A DNA stretch of 64,000 nt from Rostratula benghalensis (GCA_013399305.1 VXAI01000015.1:3447329-3511328), one strand, 5' to 3'; positions 46,825-58,720 are shown, numbered from the stretch's first letter. Translations and numbers: made by a program. Notes: generated by a model not told the origin, from the sequence alone.

Positions 46825-48339
46825 ATAGGAGTTCCATTCCAGGGCTAGCAGGGCAGTTGTGTCTACTAACAGGGGGCAACTGACTGGTCACAGTGTAACC
46901 TGATGTTCTGACAGCAGGAGCTGAGCTTACAGTCTAAACACAGAAAAAACACTGACCTTTCTGTGACAGAGCCACGTAGAAACTCTGAGTTACTTGGCCA
47001 CAGGCTGGCAAGGAGGGGAGGGAGGAGCAAGTCGTGCTGTCCTGGATTAGTCAAGGTTATACCTAATAGCAATGACAAAGGTGCAGTGCCATCGTCTATT
47101 CTTTATGTCTATGAGCCAAAACCTCTGTAAATTCTGCCTTTTTCAACTCTTCATAGCAACAGGGTATTACTTGCTTTAGCATCTGATTCTTGAATGAATA
47201 AATGTCACTGCTTCCATCTTTTATGACAGAGACCTGTTAAGAATTTGGCAGCATTTTCATTAAGTAGCGCTACAGTGGGTACTACAATGCAGTCACGTGG
47301 GCAAGGAAATGAAACCAATATTCTGTCTATCTGTGTGTACATATATTATATATATTTAAGATATATGTGAAATGAGCTATGAAACCAAAGTGCATGAGTT
47401 GGTAAACAAGGGGAAAAACTGAAAGAAAACTGGCAGCAATAGCTGGCTCTTCACCTGGGTTCGGGACAGCTGCCTTCTGGTTTTCCATCAGGCCGTAACA
47501 CTGAAACTTTGGTACACGAACAATAAGCCATGGAAGCTTTTTTTGTTGCTGTCAGCTTTGTGGGAAAATGTCATCATCTCCCAGTGAGACTACCTGTACT
47601 CTTTTCTTTTTTTTTTTTACTCCAGCCTAAGCTGTAAAGTATTATATACATGTTCAGGCAAATACTGAAGGACAGCTTTATCCCACTCGTAAAAATAAAG
47701 ACTCTCATGAAATTTGGTCTTACCCTTCAGAGAGTTATTCCCTGCATGGGGAATCCCATATATCCCAAATATATGCAACTGAGTGGTTTTTAAAAAATAA
47801 GATTAAAAATTTAACAAAGTTAACAAAATTAACGAAATTTTACTAACTACGTCTCAATTCAGTTGCTAGTTATAGCTGAGAGATTCCTGTGGGCTCTATA
47901 GTGAAAGATGATTCAGAACCCATCTCAATTTTTGTTAGAAGTATTTGTGAATTGATGACCTAATAAAATAAGTAGAGAAATGACTATTTTTTTAAAATAC
48001 AATTTAAGTAATTGTTCTGATCCCTTGCGTGGTAAAGTTCATTCTCCTCACCTTCCCCATACTTAAATTTAAAGTTTAACGCAGTTGTGAGACTTGCAAA
48101 ATAGAAAAAATTCTGAGGCAAAGACACAAAACCAACCTTAGTGCAGTTCCAACAGGTCACCAGGGCTTCAAACAAAGGCCGAGGGAGGGTGGGAGGGTCG
48201 AGGGTTTCATTACCTACGTGTGCTTTCCAGGTGGTCTGGGTCAGGTATGGCTGTGGTGCTGCCAGGAAGGGCAGAGCAAACCTGCACCACAATCCAATCC
48301 TCTGCCTTCTCCCTGAACTATTTTTTGTGGAGCCAAGCA
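46825..48339. other. Single-copy non-coding DNA
   Basis: No gene is recognised. Contents: an AT-rich simple stretch with ACATATAT/ATATATGT near 47.34-47.37 kb, a T12 run at 47607-47618, and a 9-bp tandem repeat at 47811-47837. Confidence 0.55.
47811..47837 (+). repeat. Three-copy 9-bp tandem repeat (TTAACAAAG-like)
   Basis: TTAACAAAG, TTAACAAAA and TTAACGAAA are directly adjacent. Short and AT-rich; may be a slippage product. Each unit contains the GTTAAC-like half-site used by HNF1, which is probably coincidental. Confidence 0.75.
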
Positions 48340-48660
48340 ATCAGCCAGTTCAGGTAACGGATCTGGCCCCAAAGCTGAAGATTATTAATATTCGGCTTAA
48401 TCAAGTTTCTGATTAATCTGCCTGCAGGGCCCAATATGCCACGCTGGTGCCAGCACAAGAGGGAGAGGATGCGAGCTTGCAGATGGGGAAGAAAAAGGCA
48501 AGATCAGCATTAAATCAATTTGACCATGAAACTGCACTTCAGGTCTAATAAACCACATAATGAATTGCTGCCCAAAGCTCTGGTATAAAAACCTCTAATG
48601 TGTGTCTATAGAAGAGCTCTATTCCATAATAATTGGCAGAGAATGGCTGGTAGGGGGATG
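48340..48660. promoter_or_regulatory. Candidate conserved non-coding block with bicoid-class homeodomain dyad
   Basis: TTAATCA (48397-48403) and TGATTAA (48410-48416) form an exact inverted repeat with a 6-nt spacer. TAATC/GATTA is the established core of OTX/PITX-type (K50) homeodomain proteins. ATTATTAATATT lies just upstream. The following 200 bp lacks open frames and repeats. Enhancer function is inferred. Confidence 0.33.
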
Positions 48661-50379
48661 ATGTGCCTGCATTAAGTTGTGGTTTTTATCAGTCTAATTC
48701 CTGGAGACGTGGCCACCCTGTACCTGCATTTCTCTATCAGCTCTGGGGAAGGGTGTCTGTCAGTCCAGCATGGCTCTGGTGTGGTGGAATGATGGGCTCC
48801 TCGCTGGACACCTGTGGGCGAGCGGGAACCCTTTTCTTCAGAGAGTGCACCTTGGAGTTGTCTTCTGTTCAAACTTCCCCACTCTGTCTCATGAGTAGCC
48901 TCTGGGGGCCCGGCTACACTTCACTTCCAAGACTTTCCCAGATGGCTACTCTGCAACCCAGATGTTGTTTGTTTATTCATTTGTCACTTTAAAAGGAACA
49001 ATACCAAGAAAAGAATAGAACAAGACATGTTTGGTTCTCTATCAAAGGAAAAAGAAGGGGACTTGTCAGAGTTTCCAGCATGTGCGGTTTTGAGGTCAAG
49101 AAGGTTGTCACAAATTGATGCTCCTCTCTTAGAACAATCTTTCCCGTTCCATTCTTTTTCTACTAGAAGCCTTCTGATTAGTGAAAGGCTGGGCTTATAA
49201 ATCCATTCCTAAAAAGATGTCAGTGCTGTAGGCACTCAACAGGAGCTATACACATGTTGTAGCTGGGATACTTCTCTTTGCTAATCATTAGGTTAATAAC
49301 AACTCTGTTTCTGACAGCCTGTGGCAGAAATCCATAAAGGTTTCTGGAACACTTCTGTGAGGTATGACTCTGCTCCTGGTTGTTCTTCCAATGGATTAAG
49401 ACACACAGGTTTTGTAGATAGGCTAAGGTGGCTACTTGTCACTTTAACTGTATGTAGGAAGCCAAAGACTGTTGCCATTTCATTTTCAGCAACCTATGTG
49501 AAAGGCACAGCTAGCAATCCCCTACTGACAGCCCTGACAGATCACAGCATCTCATTAATATTACAGAGTCCAGTATTTATGCAATCAGCCTTTTGCAAGA
49601 GTTCAAATAATAGTGAGTGAGGAAACCTGGGGTGCAAAAGTTCAAGCATGAACAGTCTTCCCTCTGGGGCATTCAAGACCATTCAGTTCTCCAGGGCATT
49701 CAAGACCTTTTCTATCACACTGCTGTGCTGCATAATGGGGCTTTCAGAGTTGCATAGTTCTTTCAAAGTGTTGCTACAGAGATCGAGGAGGACTTGGGCT
49801 GCAATCAGTCTCTTTAATGATATTACTACAAAGATTGTATCTCTTGTCCATTCATTTGTCAGAAAGAGTTTTTATAGCAGATACAGCTATAGGACACTTG
49901 TCATCCAAGACTAAATCTCCTAGAAAACCCGATACTTCGTATGCAACACACAGTTCTCACTCTTCCTCTGAACATGGCCTCCAACATTTTTGTCTATTGA
50001 TGCTGTGGCTCATTCTCTAGATTGGAAATAGATGTGTTACTGTCAGAAGGGGCAGGAGTCAAAGAGATGGTCAGGTCTTCCATTTGGTTGGCTCCTGCAA
50101 GATCTGTAATAGCATCACTTCTTGTTTTGCTTACAGACAGAAGGAGCAGAGAGCTGATGTATTCGTATCCTCCATACCAGTGATCACAGCAGCAGTTGGA
50201 GTAAATTTGATCTCATGTTTAGCAATGCTCAGAGCCTGAAGATAAGTTTTAATTGAGCTTGCAGAAGCTTTTCTTTTGTTGGAAATTGTTCATATTCATT
50301 TGTTGAAGCATCTTCTAGGAATGCTCACGGGCAATTTCAGGCTTTGACAGGATGGAGCTCATTAACTTCCACCCAAGCT
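48661..50379. other. Single-copy non-coding DNA
   Basis: No gene is recognised. Open frames of 99 and 109 codons on the plus strand have no recognisable family. A 14-bp direct repeat (GGGCATTCAAGACC) occurs at 49667-49680 and 49694-49707. Confidence 0.55.
49667..49707 (+). repeat. 14-bp direct repeat, period 27
   Basis: GGGCATTCAAGACC occurs twice exactly, 27 bp apart. Minor local duplication. Confidence 0.85.
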
Positions 50380-50620
50380 AAATGTCAATTTACATACTAA
50401 TGTAAATTGTCTCTTACCTCTGTGTCTCCAGTCCCATTTTTTAGAAAACCAAATGCTTAAAGTAATTTTTAATCCATGAAATCACAACAGTTAAGAAATC
50501 GGCCCCAGATGTATTTCTCCAATAGGAGCTATTAAAGAAGGCACTGCAGACTCTGGGCTTGTTCTCTGCCTCGGAGGAGAAAGGGGCTCCTTATGCAAAC
50601 CTAGTAAAAGAAAAATTTTA
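50380..50620. promoter_or_regulatory. Candidate regulatory block with 10-bp dyad
   Basis: CAATTTACAT (50386-50395) and ATGTAAATTG (50400-50409) are exact inverted arms with a 4-nt ACTA loop. The 'gtaatttttaatccatgaaatcaca' stretch, an ATGCAAAC octamer-like site near 50.59 kb and other homeodomain-type cores follow. Role inferred only. Confidence 0.3.
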
Positions 50621-52560
50621 ACTGTAGTAAAATAGAATTAAGTCTGTGAAAATTCTGGAGAACACTGAATTTTTTTTTTCAACTTTAGATCATCAGAACA
50701 AATCCATCTGTAATTGGTAATTAAAAAGATTAATGCAATGGTGTAGGAGGCAATGAATAATAATGAAAGAGAAGAGACCATATTTCTCCTTTTGCAGTAT
50801 GTGCACATAGGAGGTAAACCCATAAGACAGAAAATAGGAAATCTTTTTGCATCCATATAATAAACATGCCAAACTTGCTCCCAAGAGATATAGTTAACAG
50901 AAGTTGGTTCACATTCATTTAAATGTCCCAGAGATTTTTTGGTTTAAAAGGCAAGTTTAGCAGTCAAAGACTCAGGCCATGAGCTACGTAACAACCAAAA
51001 GGGAAATATAAGAAAGGATTTTAAAATCATATTCCATAATTTGGGAGTTTTTGTGGTTTTTGCCTCTTTCTTTGAAGAGCTTAGTCTTAAGGTGGGTTTT
51101 TATTCCAAGAAGAATTTGTTACATTTATGCTGCATTTTAGAAATACATTTCCTCAAGCCATATTTGCGGTTTGTATTCCTTTTGAAAAGAGTAATTTTAT
51201 TGGATTTCACTGGTTCTTGCAAAAGTCAAAGCAACATGCTGCCAGGATCAAGAAAAATATGTATGTAGAGCACCTGAGCCAGAGAAGATTTTGCATTCAG
51301 GCAAACAGGAGTCAAAAAATGTACCGATTCTTTGGCCACTAGCAGCAACCCAACAGGGCTTGTAAAGGGAATGTTTCATGTTCATAATAATGGTAGCAAT
51401 TGATATTTATTTTACAGAGTGCAGCAAGGAGCCCTGTTTTGACCAAGTCTGCATCAGGAGGCAGCAAAATATTTAAGTATTGTTTTAAGTATTTTTTTAA
51501 ATTTTGTTAAGTATTTTGTTAAGTATTGTTTAACACTTGAATCACTATGAATGGGTATGTTTCCGCTCCCATATAAATCACAAAGGAATTACCATAATTA
51601 TGAAATTTTTGATCTTTGAAACCTTCAATACATAAGGAGGGATTGCTTTCCTTCGATAGGACCCATGAGTTGCTGGTATTGGCAGATTAGCAGGTGCCCC
51701 CAAAGAAGTAAATTAGTTCTCTTAAACCAAGGAACATTTGTGCTCCTGCCATTTCTGCACATCTTTGTACAGATGCCAAGCACTAAGAGGAAGCTTTCTT
51801 GACCAGGGAGCAGATTCTTACAAGTAAGGTGAGAGTGGAGGTAAAGTAGCATGACTAAACTTTTCCATTTCTGCTGTTAATGTCTTCTGGTCTTGGTCCA
51901 GTACCCTGTGATCCAATTTCTAGGTTATGGTGTGTGTATGATATATATTTTTGTCACCTTGGAAACGTGAAAATACTTACTAACTGGCTGAAGAACTTCA
52001 TGGTAACTGGAAAGTAATTTTTTGTAACTATGAGCACCCTGAAGTTTATAGACCTCAGCATGGTAGAAGCTACAGCTGAAATAGCTGCATATGCAGATTA
52101 GCACATTTACATAAGATACCGACAGTACCAGCCAACTAATCTGTCCTCACACACAGAAATAACCTTGTGTACAAGTCCTTGTAGGCGACAGGACAAGGCT
52201 CACCTTCTGTGTTGCTCGAAGCATCATGCAAGATTTCAAAACTAGTAAGTGTTCAGAATTATTTTCTGAATTTCAAATCTGCAAGCGTTTGGTAAACTCT
52301 CAGTGTTGGCTTCACTGCATGTACCTTTAAACATCCTTGGTTTACTGTGCATCTGGGTGAATGTTCCAACATCAATGTACGAATAGATTTTGATGACAAC
52401 ATTCTGCAAATAAAGATCACACGTAGGAGACACACAAAATAAGCATCAGATAAAATGCAATCAGGAAAATGAACTCTGAATAAATAAGAGGATGGTGCAG
52501 AAATATAAAAAACATTCTATTTTCAAATCTACCTGCAAAACTATTGGTAGTCCCATGAAG
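50621..52560. other. Single-copy non-coding DNA
   Basis: No gene is recognised. A degenerate TTAAGTATTGTT repeat (about four units) lies at 51471-51531. Short overlapping minus-strand frames near 50.7-50.9 kb are chance frames. Confidence 0.55.
51471..51531 (+). repeat. Degenerate tandem repeat, TTAAGTATT-type unit
   Basis: 'ttaagtatt' recurs about four times with variable T-rich spacers. Low-complexity expansion. Confidence 0.7.
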
Positions 52561-52581
52561 TGATGGTAGGTGAGAGACTGA

Positions 52582-52641
52582 GATGCATCTCAGTTGCTTT
52601 ATGTCAGGAATGATGCATCTCAGTTGCTTTATGTCAGGAAT
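52582..52641 (+). repeat. Perfect 30-bp tandem duplication
   Basis: The unit beginning GATGCATCTCAGTTGC and ending TATGTCAGGAAT occurs twice with no mismatch and no gap (52582-52611 and 52612-52641). The perfect identity implies a recent event, or an assembly artefact. Confidence 0.97.
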
Positions 52642-52879
52642 GAGAGCTACCATGGTCCCAGAAGACAATTCCAGGCTGATCTCCAGAACAGTTAGGGTTT
52701 GGCCAAGCTCCAAATTAATCCCCTTTGAAAAAAGTGCTTATTGCATATAATGTCAGAAAAAGGTTTAACAAATCTCATTTCCCCTTTTAAGTTGTTCCAT
52801 GATGAATATGGTAACTGAAGACACAGGGGAAAAGTCCACAGCCCCTTACAAATCTGAGTCCATTTTACATACATTATTT
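52642..52879. other. Non-coding spacer
   Basis: No gene or repeat is recognised. Confidence 0.5.
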
Positions 52880-53230
52880 ATATTGCAGATTGAGGCGAAA
52901 TTTTGGTCTGTTCAGCGCTGAATTTTTACAGTAGAGCGCAGAGAAATTATTCAAACCAGGTGGTTCTTTAATTGCAGTGCACTAGGGACAATGCTGAGAG
53001 CTGAACGGATCCCAAATTTACCCTTTCAGCTGAATGATGCGTTGGTTTAGTGTTAGTACACAAGGCAATAAAATAAATTGCATTGGAAAACAAGGCAGGC
53101 TGGTTGGCGTGAAACGGCTGAGTTTTGATTGCACTTTGTGTCTTTATCTTTTGATTGCTTTTGTTTAGGCCTTTATACCAGTTTAGTCCTATGAAGAGAG
53201 GAACTCGTCCATTAAAAGACAGAGAAAACT
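52880..53230. promoter_or_regulatory. Candidate conserved non-coding block
   Basis: It retains several CpGs (AGCGCT, AGAGCGC, GATGCG, GGCGTGAAACGG) in a CpG-poor window. It includes the perfect 12-bp palindrome TTCAGCGCTGAA (52911-52922) and has few open frames. Retained CpG in otherwise AT-rich single-copy DNA can indicate constraint. This is inference. Confidence 0.3.
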
Positions 53231-53944
53231 ACTTGTCATGGTTAAAATTCAGCACAACTACACCGTGCTCTCTGCTCTGATCATTGGCCTAATGAGTGGT
53301 GTTCAGCAAGTACTGTACTGATACCCTGCAGCAGGGCTATTTGCCTTCTTCCTCTGCATAGGAACAAAAGAAGGGAAGACGGAAGGAGAAATTGAAAAAC
53401 CAAGTGTTACTTCATAAATATTGAAATCTTGAGTAACACTCCACTTTAAGTGCATTTTAATGCATTGCCACAAAGTACTTGCACATAGGCTGGGCTGCTT
53501 AATGCAAGCTTGATTTCCTCGAGAAATATAAAGCACCTATTTTCAACCATACCAAAGTGGACCTGGATATAACCTGCAGTGTCGCTATGCCAGTGAGGTC
53601 TTGGTCTTTTTAATAAGATATTTATGAATACTTTAAGTGAAAATTACTATCTCTTGGTGGAGTTTTTTATTTGACAGCTATATCTGGGTCTTTCTGACAG
53701 AATATGAAATCTCTGACTTTTGCCACTTGTTTTATGCAGTCACCCTGTGTTTATCATTTCCAAGTAAAATTTTAAAGGGCAGAAAAATATGAAGAAAGCA
53801 ATCCATGCAGATAAGACTCTGGAAGACAAGAAAATATCTTTAAACCTTTTAAAGTTCAGTCAACTGAATCCCAGATCTTACAACTTAGCCCCAAGATAGG
53901 TCACTGAGTTTAAAAGTAAACAGAAATGAACTCAAGTCTAACCT

Positions 53945-53945
<1 letters not shown>
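53231..53945. other. Single-copy non-coding DNA
   Basis: No gene or repeat is recognised. Confidence 0.55.

Positions 53946-53978
<33 letters not shown>
53946..53978 (+). repeat. (GCT)11 trinucleotide repeat
   Basis: Eleven uninterrupted GCT units; the minus strand reads (AGC)11, i.e. a CAG-type repeat. It lies in a region without a supported exon, so it is probably non-coding. CAG/CTG arrays are hairpin-forming and length-unstable. Confidence 0.97.
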
Positions 53979-56900
53979 AATATGGTTTTGGCTTATCTTC
54001 GAGATCTTTCTTGTATACCCTTAAATTGATGAAACGATAGATTTTAGTTTGAAATTGGATTACCATGCGATTTTTTTCTGCCCATTTCAGAAAGATTTAA
54101 TAAAGTTGTGGTGACAAAATCTACAGGACTAAAACAAATAAAATCAGTAAGTTAAAGAGTGAAGGAAGAGTATATTTGCTCCTACTCATGAGATCCAGCT
54201 CTACAGAGGATTTTGTCCCTTTATTTTCCATGACAAAAACTATGGAGGTTTTAATTCTATTTAGAGATTTGGCACTTGCATATGATGTGATTTCATTGTG
54301 CTGGAGTAAAAGGCATTGTGAGAAAATAAAAGCATGGGTTTAGATGTAATGCTTCTTCACTAAAATTTTCTTGGACTGGTACCATGACTGAATTTGGTGT
54401 GAGCTCTTTCTTGATATGCTGAGGTCTTCAGACTGAAGATTCATTTGTAAAACTGCATATGTGATCAAATCCAGAAAATAGTAATATTGCTAGAATGTTC
54501 CATGTGGAACTTAAACATCTGGAAAGGTAGATGCACCAGAGTCTATGCAGTCTGCTAAAAACTTGGTTATTACTTTTTTTAAGTGGACAACACTACTACA
54601 CTATACAGACTGGTCTAGGATAAATGGATTTTAACAGCCATGCCCTGCTTCCAATAGTATTTTGGTCACAGTCATATATAAATACTGCAGGAAAAATAGA
54701 CTGCTGTACTGTGGGGAAAAATACACAACACTTGTTTCACCTGTAAATGAATAATTTCGAACACCTTCTCTTACAGTTTATCGTGAAATAAAATCCATTC
54801 TTTTAATTGCAATATACTTACAGTTTCCAGATTCTTTTGTACTTCCACTCCTGCAGTTTACTGTTACACTAGATTTTATGTAATACATCATGGATCCTGC
54901 TACTTGCTTTTAAGCAATTTCTCTTGTGTTACCCAAGTACTAAGAACTAAGAATGAAATAAAATGGATGGATGTAACACTTACCTCATAAACATGCAATG
55001 TTTTAAGTAAACAGGTCCGATTCCTGTAAAATGAAAATTTGAGATTTATATATCATCTCTTAGTTTAACCTGCCCTAAGCTAGTTCTTGTGTGTTAGTAT
55101 GCAATTATGATAAAGGTGGAAACCATGCGGTCTCTGTAAGGAGCATTGTTGTTAAACCAATACGACAGATAATCCTGCACTGGAGCCAGGGTGAGCTTGA
55201 TCAATGATGGTTTTCAAGTGAAATTTCTGGATCTAAAACGCTCACATTATTCTAAGATGGAAAACAAGACTTTCATTTAGTATTTATGAATTGAGCAACT
55301 CTGCCATACTAACTTTGATAAGCTTTCCTTGTTTACAGGCTGAAGTAATTAAATTATCTGCTAGAATCCTTATGTTCTTTTCATGTATCATCTGCATCAC
55401 ATTGCTCATGAAGAGGTCAGAACTTTCATGTGCTTCCAAGTCAAGTGCTTAAACTAAACTCCATCGTTTTCAACTGACTTTTTCCAGTAAAATGAAAAAT
55501 TAGAAATAAAGGAGGTGTCAGGAATTTCCTGGGTACAGTGTATTCAGATGGCCTTAGAAACAAATCCTGCAGAGCTGTTTCTGCAAGCAGTAGGGATGTA
55601 ACTTTCAGTCCTTCATTTCACCGACCTTTAAGCTGTTGGGAATTCTAAACCCCTTTTTTCTACCTTGAGTTCTAAATGTTTAAGCGAAATGCAAATATGC
55701 AGTATGATAAGGGGATTAGAGGTGCACAGGAGATCACATTATGGCTGAGATGCTGAGGCAGTGCTCACTCCTAAGAACTTAAACAGTCCAAGAGTCTTAC
55801 TGCAGGCTGCAGTGTGTTCAGAGATCACACTGTTGTGGAGAGGCTCCTGGTTAAATTTACACACACTGTCTGCACAATGGCATTTTGATCCTGTGCTTGC
55901 TACAAAGTTACAGTAAATACCTATTTTCTTTGTTTTCACCTCTCTCACTGAATTACTGACCAATGGCTTAAAAACCGCCAAGTATAATCCCTATTGCACG
56001 CAGCTTTCCTTTTGCCATCCAGCATTTGATTGTGACCTGGACCACCAAAGAGTACAGGGAATTTACCATTGTCCTTTGAAGGCCATTGCAATGCAAGAGC
56101 CACCGCTTCTGTCTGTTAACTGCCTGGGCAATATGTTGTCATTTCCCAGGTGAGGTACCTGTAAGTGGTTGGCATGAACACTCCCTGCTTTCCCAGTGAG
56201 AATTTCCAGCCTACACACATCACAATGTGCAGTCCCTGTGTTGAACACGTGCGCTTTTGCTGGCTGGTGGGAAATTAAAACCAGCTGAATGCTGTACGCC
56301 TCAGCAGAGACAGCCATTCTCCTCCAGAATCCTCATAAAACATACCATGAAGACAACCTAACACCAGGCATTCCCCTCGGGCTGCAGAGCCTGGGATGTT
56401 TGCTCTGCCTTATAGTTCCGTCTACCAACAGCAGTAGGTCACTGACACCCTTCTGCAGTTCCCCAAATGCAGGAGGCAGTTGATGTTATCTCAGTGAAGG
56501 CTATTGCTTAGATCCTGGAAGAAATGTTCAGATTTTAGTGAAATGGGACCTATTAGAAAAGAACAGTAGCTTTTAGTAGTAGGGTGAAACCTGTGTTTAA
56601 GAAACTTCCCCAGAATATGCAGAAAGTGCAAATGTGAGAGTACTGTACAGCAGCCACAGCGATCCATACAACCAAGTAGGGATGTAGCTCAAGAGGCTAC
56701 TACATTGGCCTCTTCTATAACCTATAACTGTCAGATATCCAGAATCACAAAGGAAGGCAAATATAATGAGCCTGAGGCATTCAACAAATTTGTATCACAA
56801 AGCTTAGGAGCTGAGGGCCAGTACAGTACAATTTTACACTGCCTTTTTCTCACCTTGTTCTCAGGAAAAGTGGGGTAGAATAGTAGGCAAAGAATATGGG

Positions 56901-57182
56901 GGAAATCTATGAAGGCAAACAGAAGTGAAGGAACGCGATCATTCCAAAAAAGGTAATAAAATGGAAACAGGACTAACATCTGCAAGATATATACTTGAGG
57001 TGACAGCTGTATCTCAAAGGAAATGTAACAGTGAAAGCAAAACCCTGAGAGCGTATCTCTCTTCTACTCTAAATCCAATTACAACACTTTTTTCTATTTG
57101 TCTCCCTGATCCTTTTATGATAGCTGGTTCCAGGACTCTCGTTGGAGCAGTGCTTCCAGCAAAATATTTTAAAATGTGCTTA
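53979..57182. other. Single-copy non-coding DNA
   Basis: No gene is recognised and open frames are at most 87 codons. It contains the NF-kB-like palindrome CAGGAATTTCCTG at 55519-55531. A possible isolated SINE A box (TAGCTCAAGAG, near 56.69 kb) lacks a B box and is not called. Confidence 0.55.
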
Positions 57183-57275
57183 ATTTGAAATCCAGCTGAC
57201 TGTAATGGGGTTACTCATATGCTTAACATTAAAAATGCACTTAAGTGCTTTGCTAAATTAGGCCTAATATTTGCA
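57183..57275 (+). repeat. Ancient sauropsid-type interspersed repeat fragment
   Basis: 'gactgtaatggggttactca' is followed by 'tatgcttaacattaaaaatg', 'cacttaagtgctttgctaaa' and 'ttaggcctaa'. This closely follows a repeat I recall from bird, crocodilian and turtle genomes (caatgggactactcatgtgcttaaagttaagcac..cttaagtgctttgctggatcggggcc). I do not assign a family name; a MITE-like element is possible because the full repeat is partly palindromic. Confidence 0.6.
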
Positions 57276-58519
57276 TCTTCAGTGTTTCCATATCCTACTA
57301 AGAACTTAATCTTCTAACTACATAACACATTGAGTTCGCATATTGTAAGAAATACTACTGCAGGGATTAGACAGGCTAAATTTCATTGTAAATAAGAAGG
57401 ATTAATTCAAATCCCATTGGTGTCACTGCTGATTTCCATAGTTCATACATGTTCCCCAGAAGGAGTGGGAGGTTCTTATAGCTACAGAACAACAGATGTC
57501 TTTGTTCTGTATCAATCACTTCATTTGTGATTATTCTGCAGTAGGACTCTGCCCATGATGATTTAAATGATAGCACCTGTGGAGGCCTTAAAAAGAGTTG
57601 CTGCATCAGTTTTATGTGGTGATGTTACACCTGAGCTGATCTTCTGGGAAGCACTGGGTAAGAGGTGGATATAACACAAAGCACAACAAAAACATCAGTA
57701 GAACTCCAGTTGTAAAATACAAGAATTATATTGAGATAGTTCATTCATGCTGGTTTTGGCTATTTAAAAGATGATTTTTTTATACTTTGTTCTTTCTGTA
57801 CAGTATGGTGTTGCATTGGCCAGGAGTTACTTTATTTCTGTGTTAATTTTCAACTGAATCTTGAAAGGAAGTTCTGGGGGTTTTTTTTATATAATAATAG
57901 TGAGGTGGGCAAATATAATCTACAGTTAATGGTGTGTCTCTGTTGTAGTTTTCAACCTTTGAAGTTATTTCAATGGTTCTGTTAGTCTAGTGTTTGCAAT
58001 GTAAGAGCCTCTTACTTGCATTTATTTTTCTCTTGAGTTCTGTTGCCATGTGCATCTGGTGCCTTTGCTGGGCATCTGAGCTTGTGTTATGCTTTGAAGA
58101 GCAAACTGCAATTCCAAAATCAAGTCTCTCACTGTGGAAGTTAAGATGGCATTGGTAACAACATGGAATGGGAGAGCTGTGAGGAGAAAAATCTGGTTTT
58201 GTATGTGGAAAATTCCTGAACAAATCAAAAAGCTTTTGTAATTGATCTGAGAATTGCTGTTTTCTGAATTGGGCTTGCTTATATAGTGAAGGTTTCACAA
58301 CAGAATTGCTGCTCTGCCTCACCCTTCTCTTCCTTGGTTTCTTTCTATTAAGACATTTGCAACATTTCTTTTCCATCCATTTTTAGTTCTTGAGACCTGA
58401 ATTTGTATTTTTTGTCTGTACAACACTGAGAGTCTGATTAATTCACAAAATGGGACCCACTGAGTGTAGGTAACGCAGCTGGCAAGGCTGTAAAAACTGC
58501 AGGAAGAAGATGAGGGCTT
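57276..58519. other. Single-copy non-coding DNA
   Basis: No supported gene. A 129-codon minus-strand open frame (57987-58376) starting MEKKCCKCLNRKKPRKRR is lysine/arginine-rich at its N-terminus. It has no recognised domain and overlaps another open frame. I regard it as probably accidental. Confidence 0.5.
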
Positions 58520-58720
58520 TGGCAATTAGTTATTTATTTGAGGCATTTGGAGCTCCTAACAGCCCCATTAAGAATATGAATACCATTGATCTGTTTGCCG
58601 CGCAGTGTCACAGGGAAGTGCCTTTGCAAAGAATTCAGACGAAGGATAGGGCAGTAACTATTTCTTATTGGCTAGACTTTTATAAACCTCAGTGATATTA
58701 GTCAGAGAGGTTGGTGCAGT
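58520..58720. promoter_or_regulatory. Candidate conserved non-coding block
   Basis: It retains CpGs (GCCGCGCAG, AGACGAAGG) beside ordered AT-rich motifs such as CATTAAGAATATGAATACC, CCATTGATC and TTATTGGCT. It has no repeat signature. Suggestive of constraint but not demonstrated. Confidence 0.25.

Noticed and set aside
56678..56710. Possible SINE head (A box TAGCTCAAGAG)
   Set aside because: No B box or SINE body follows; an isolated A-box match is weak evidence.
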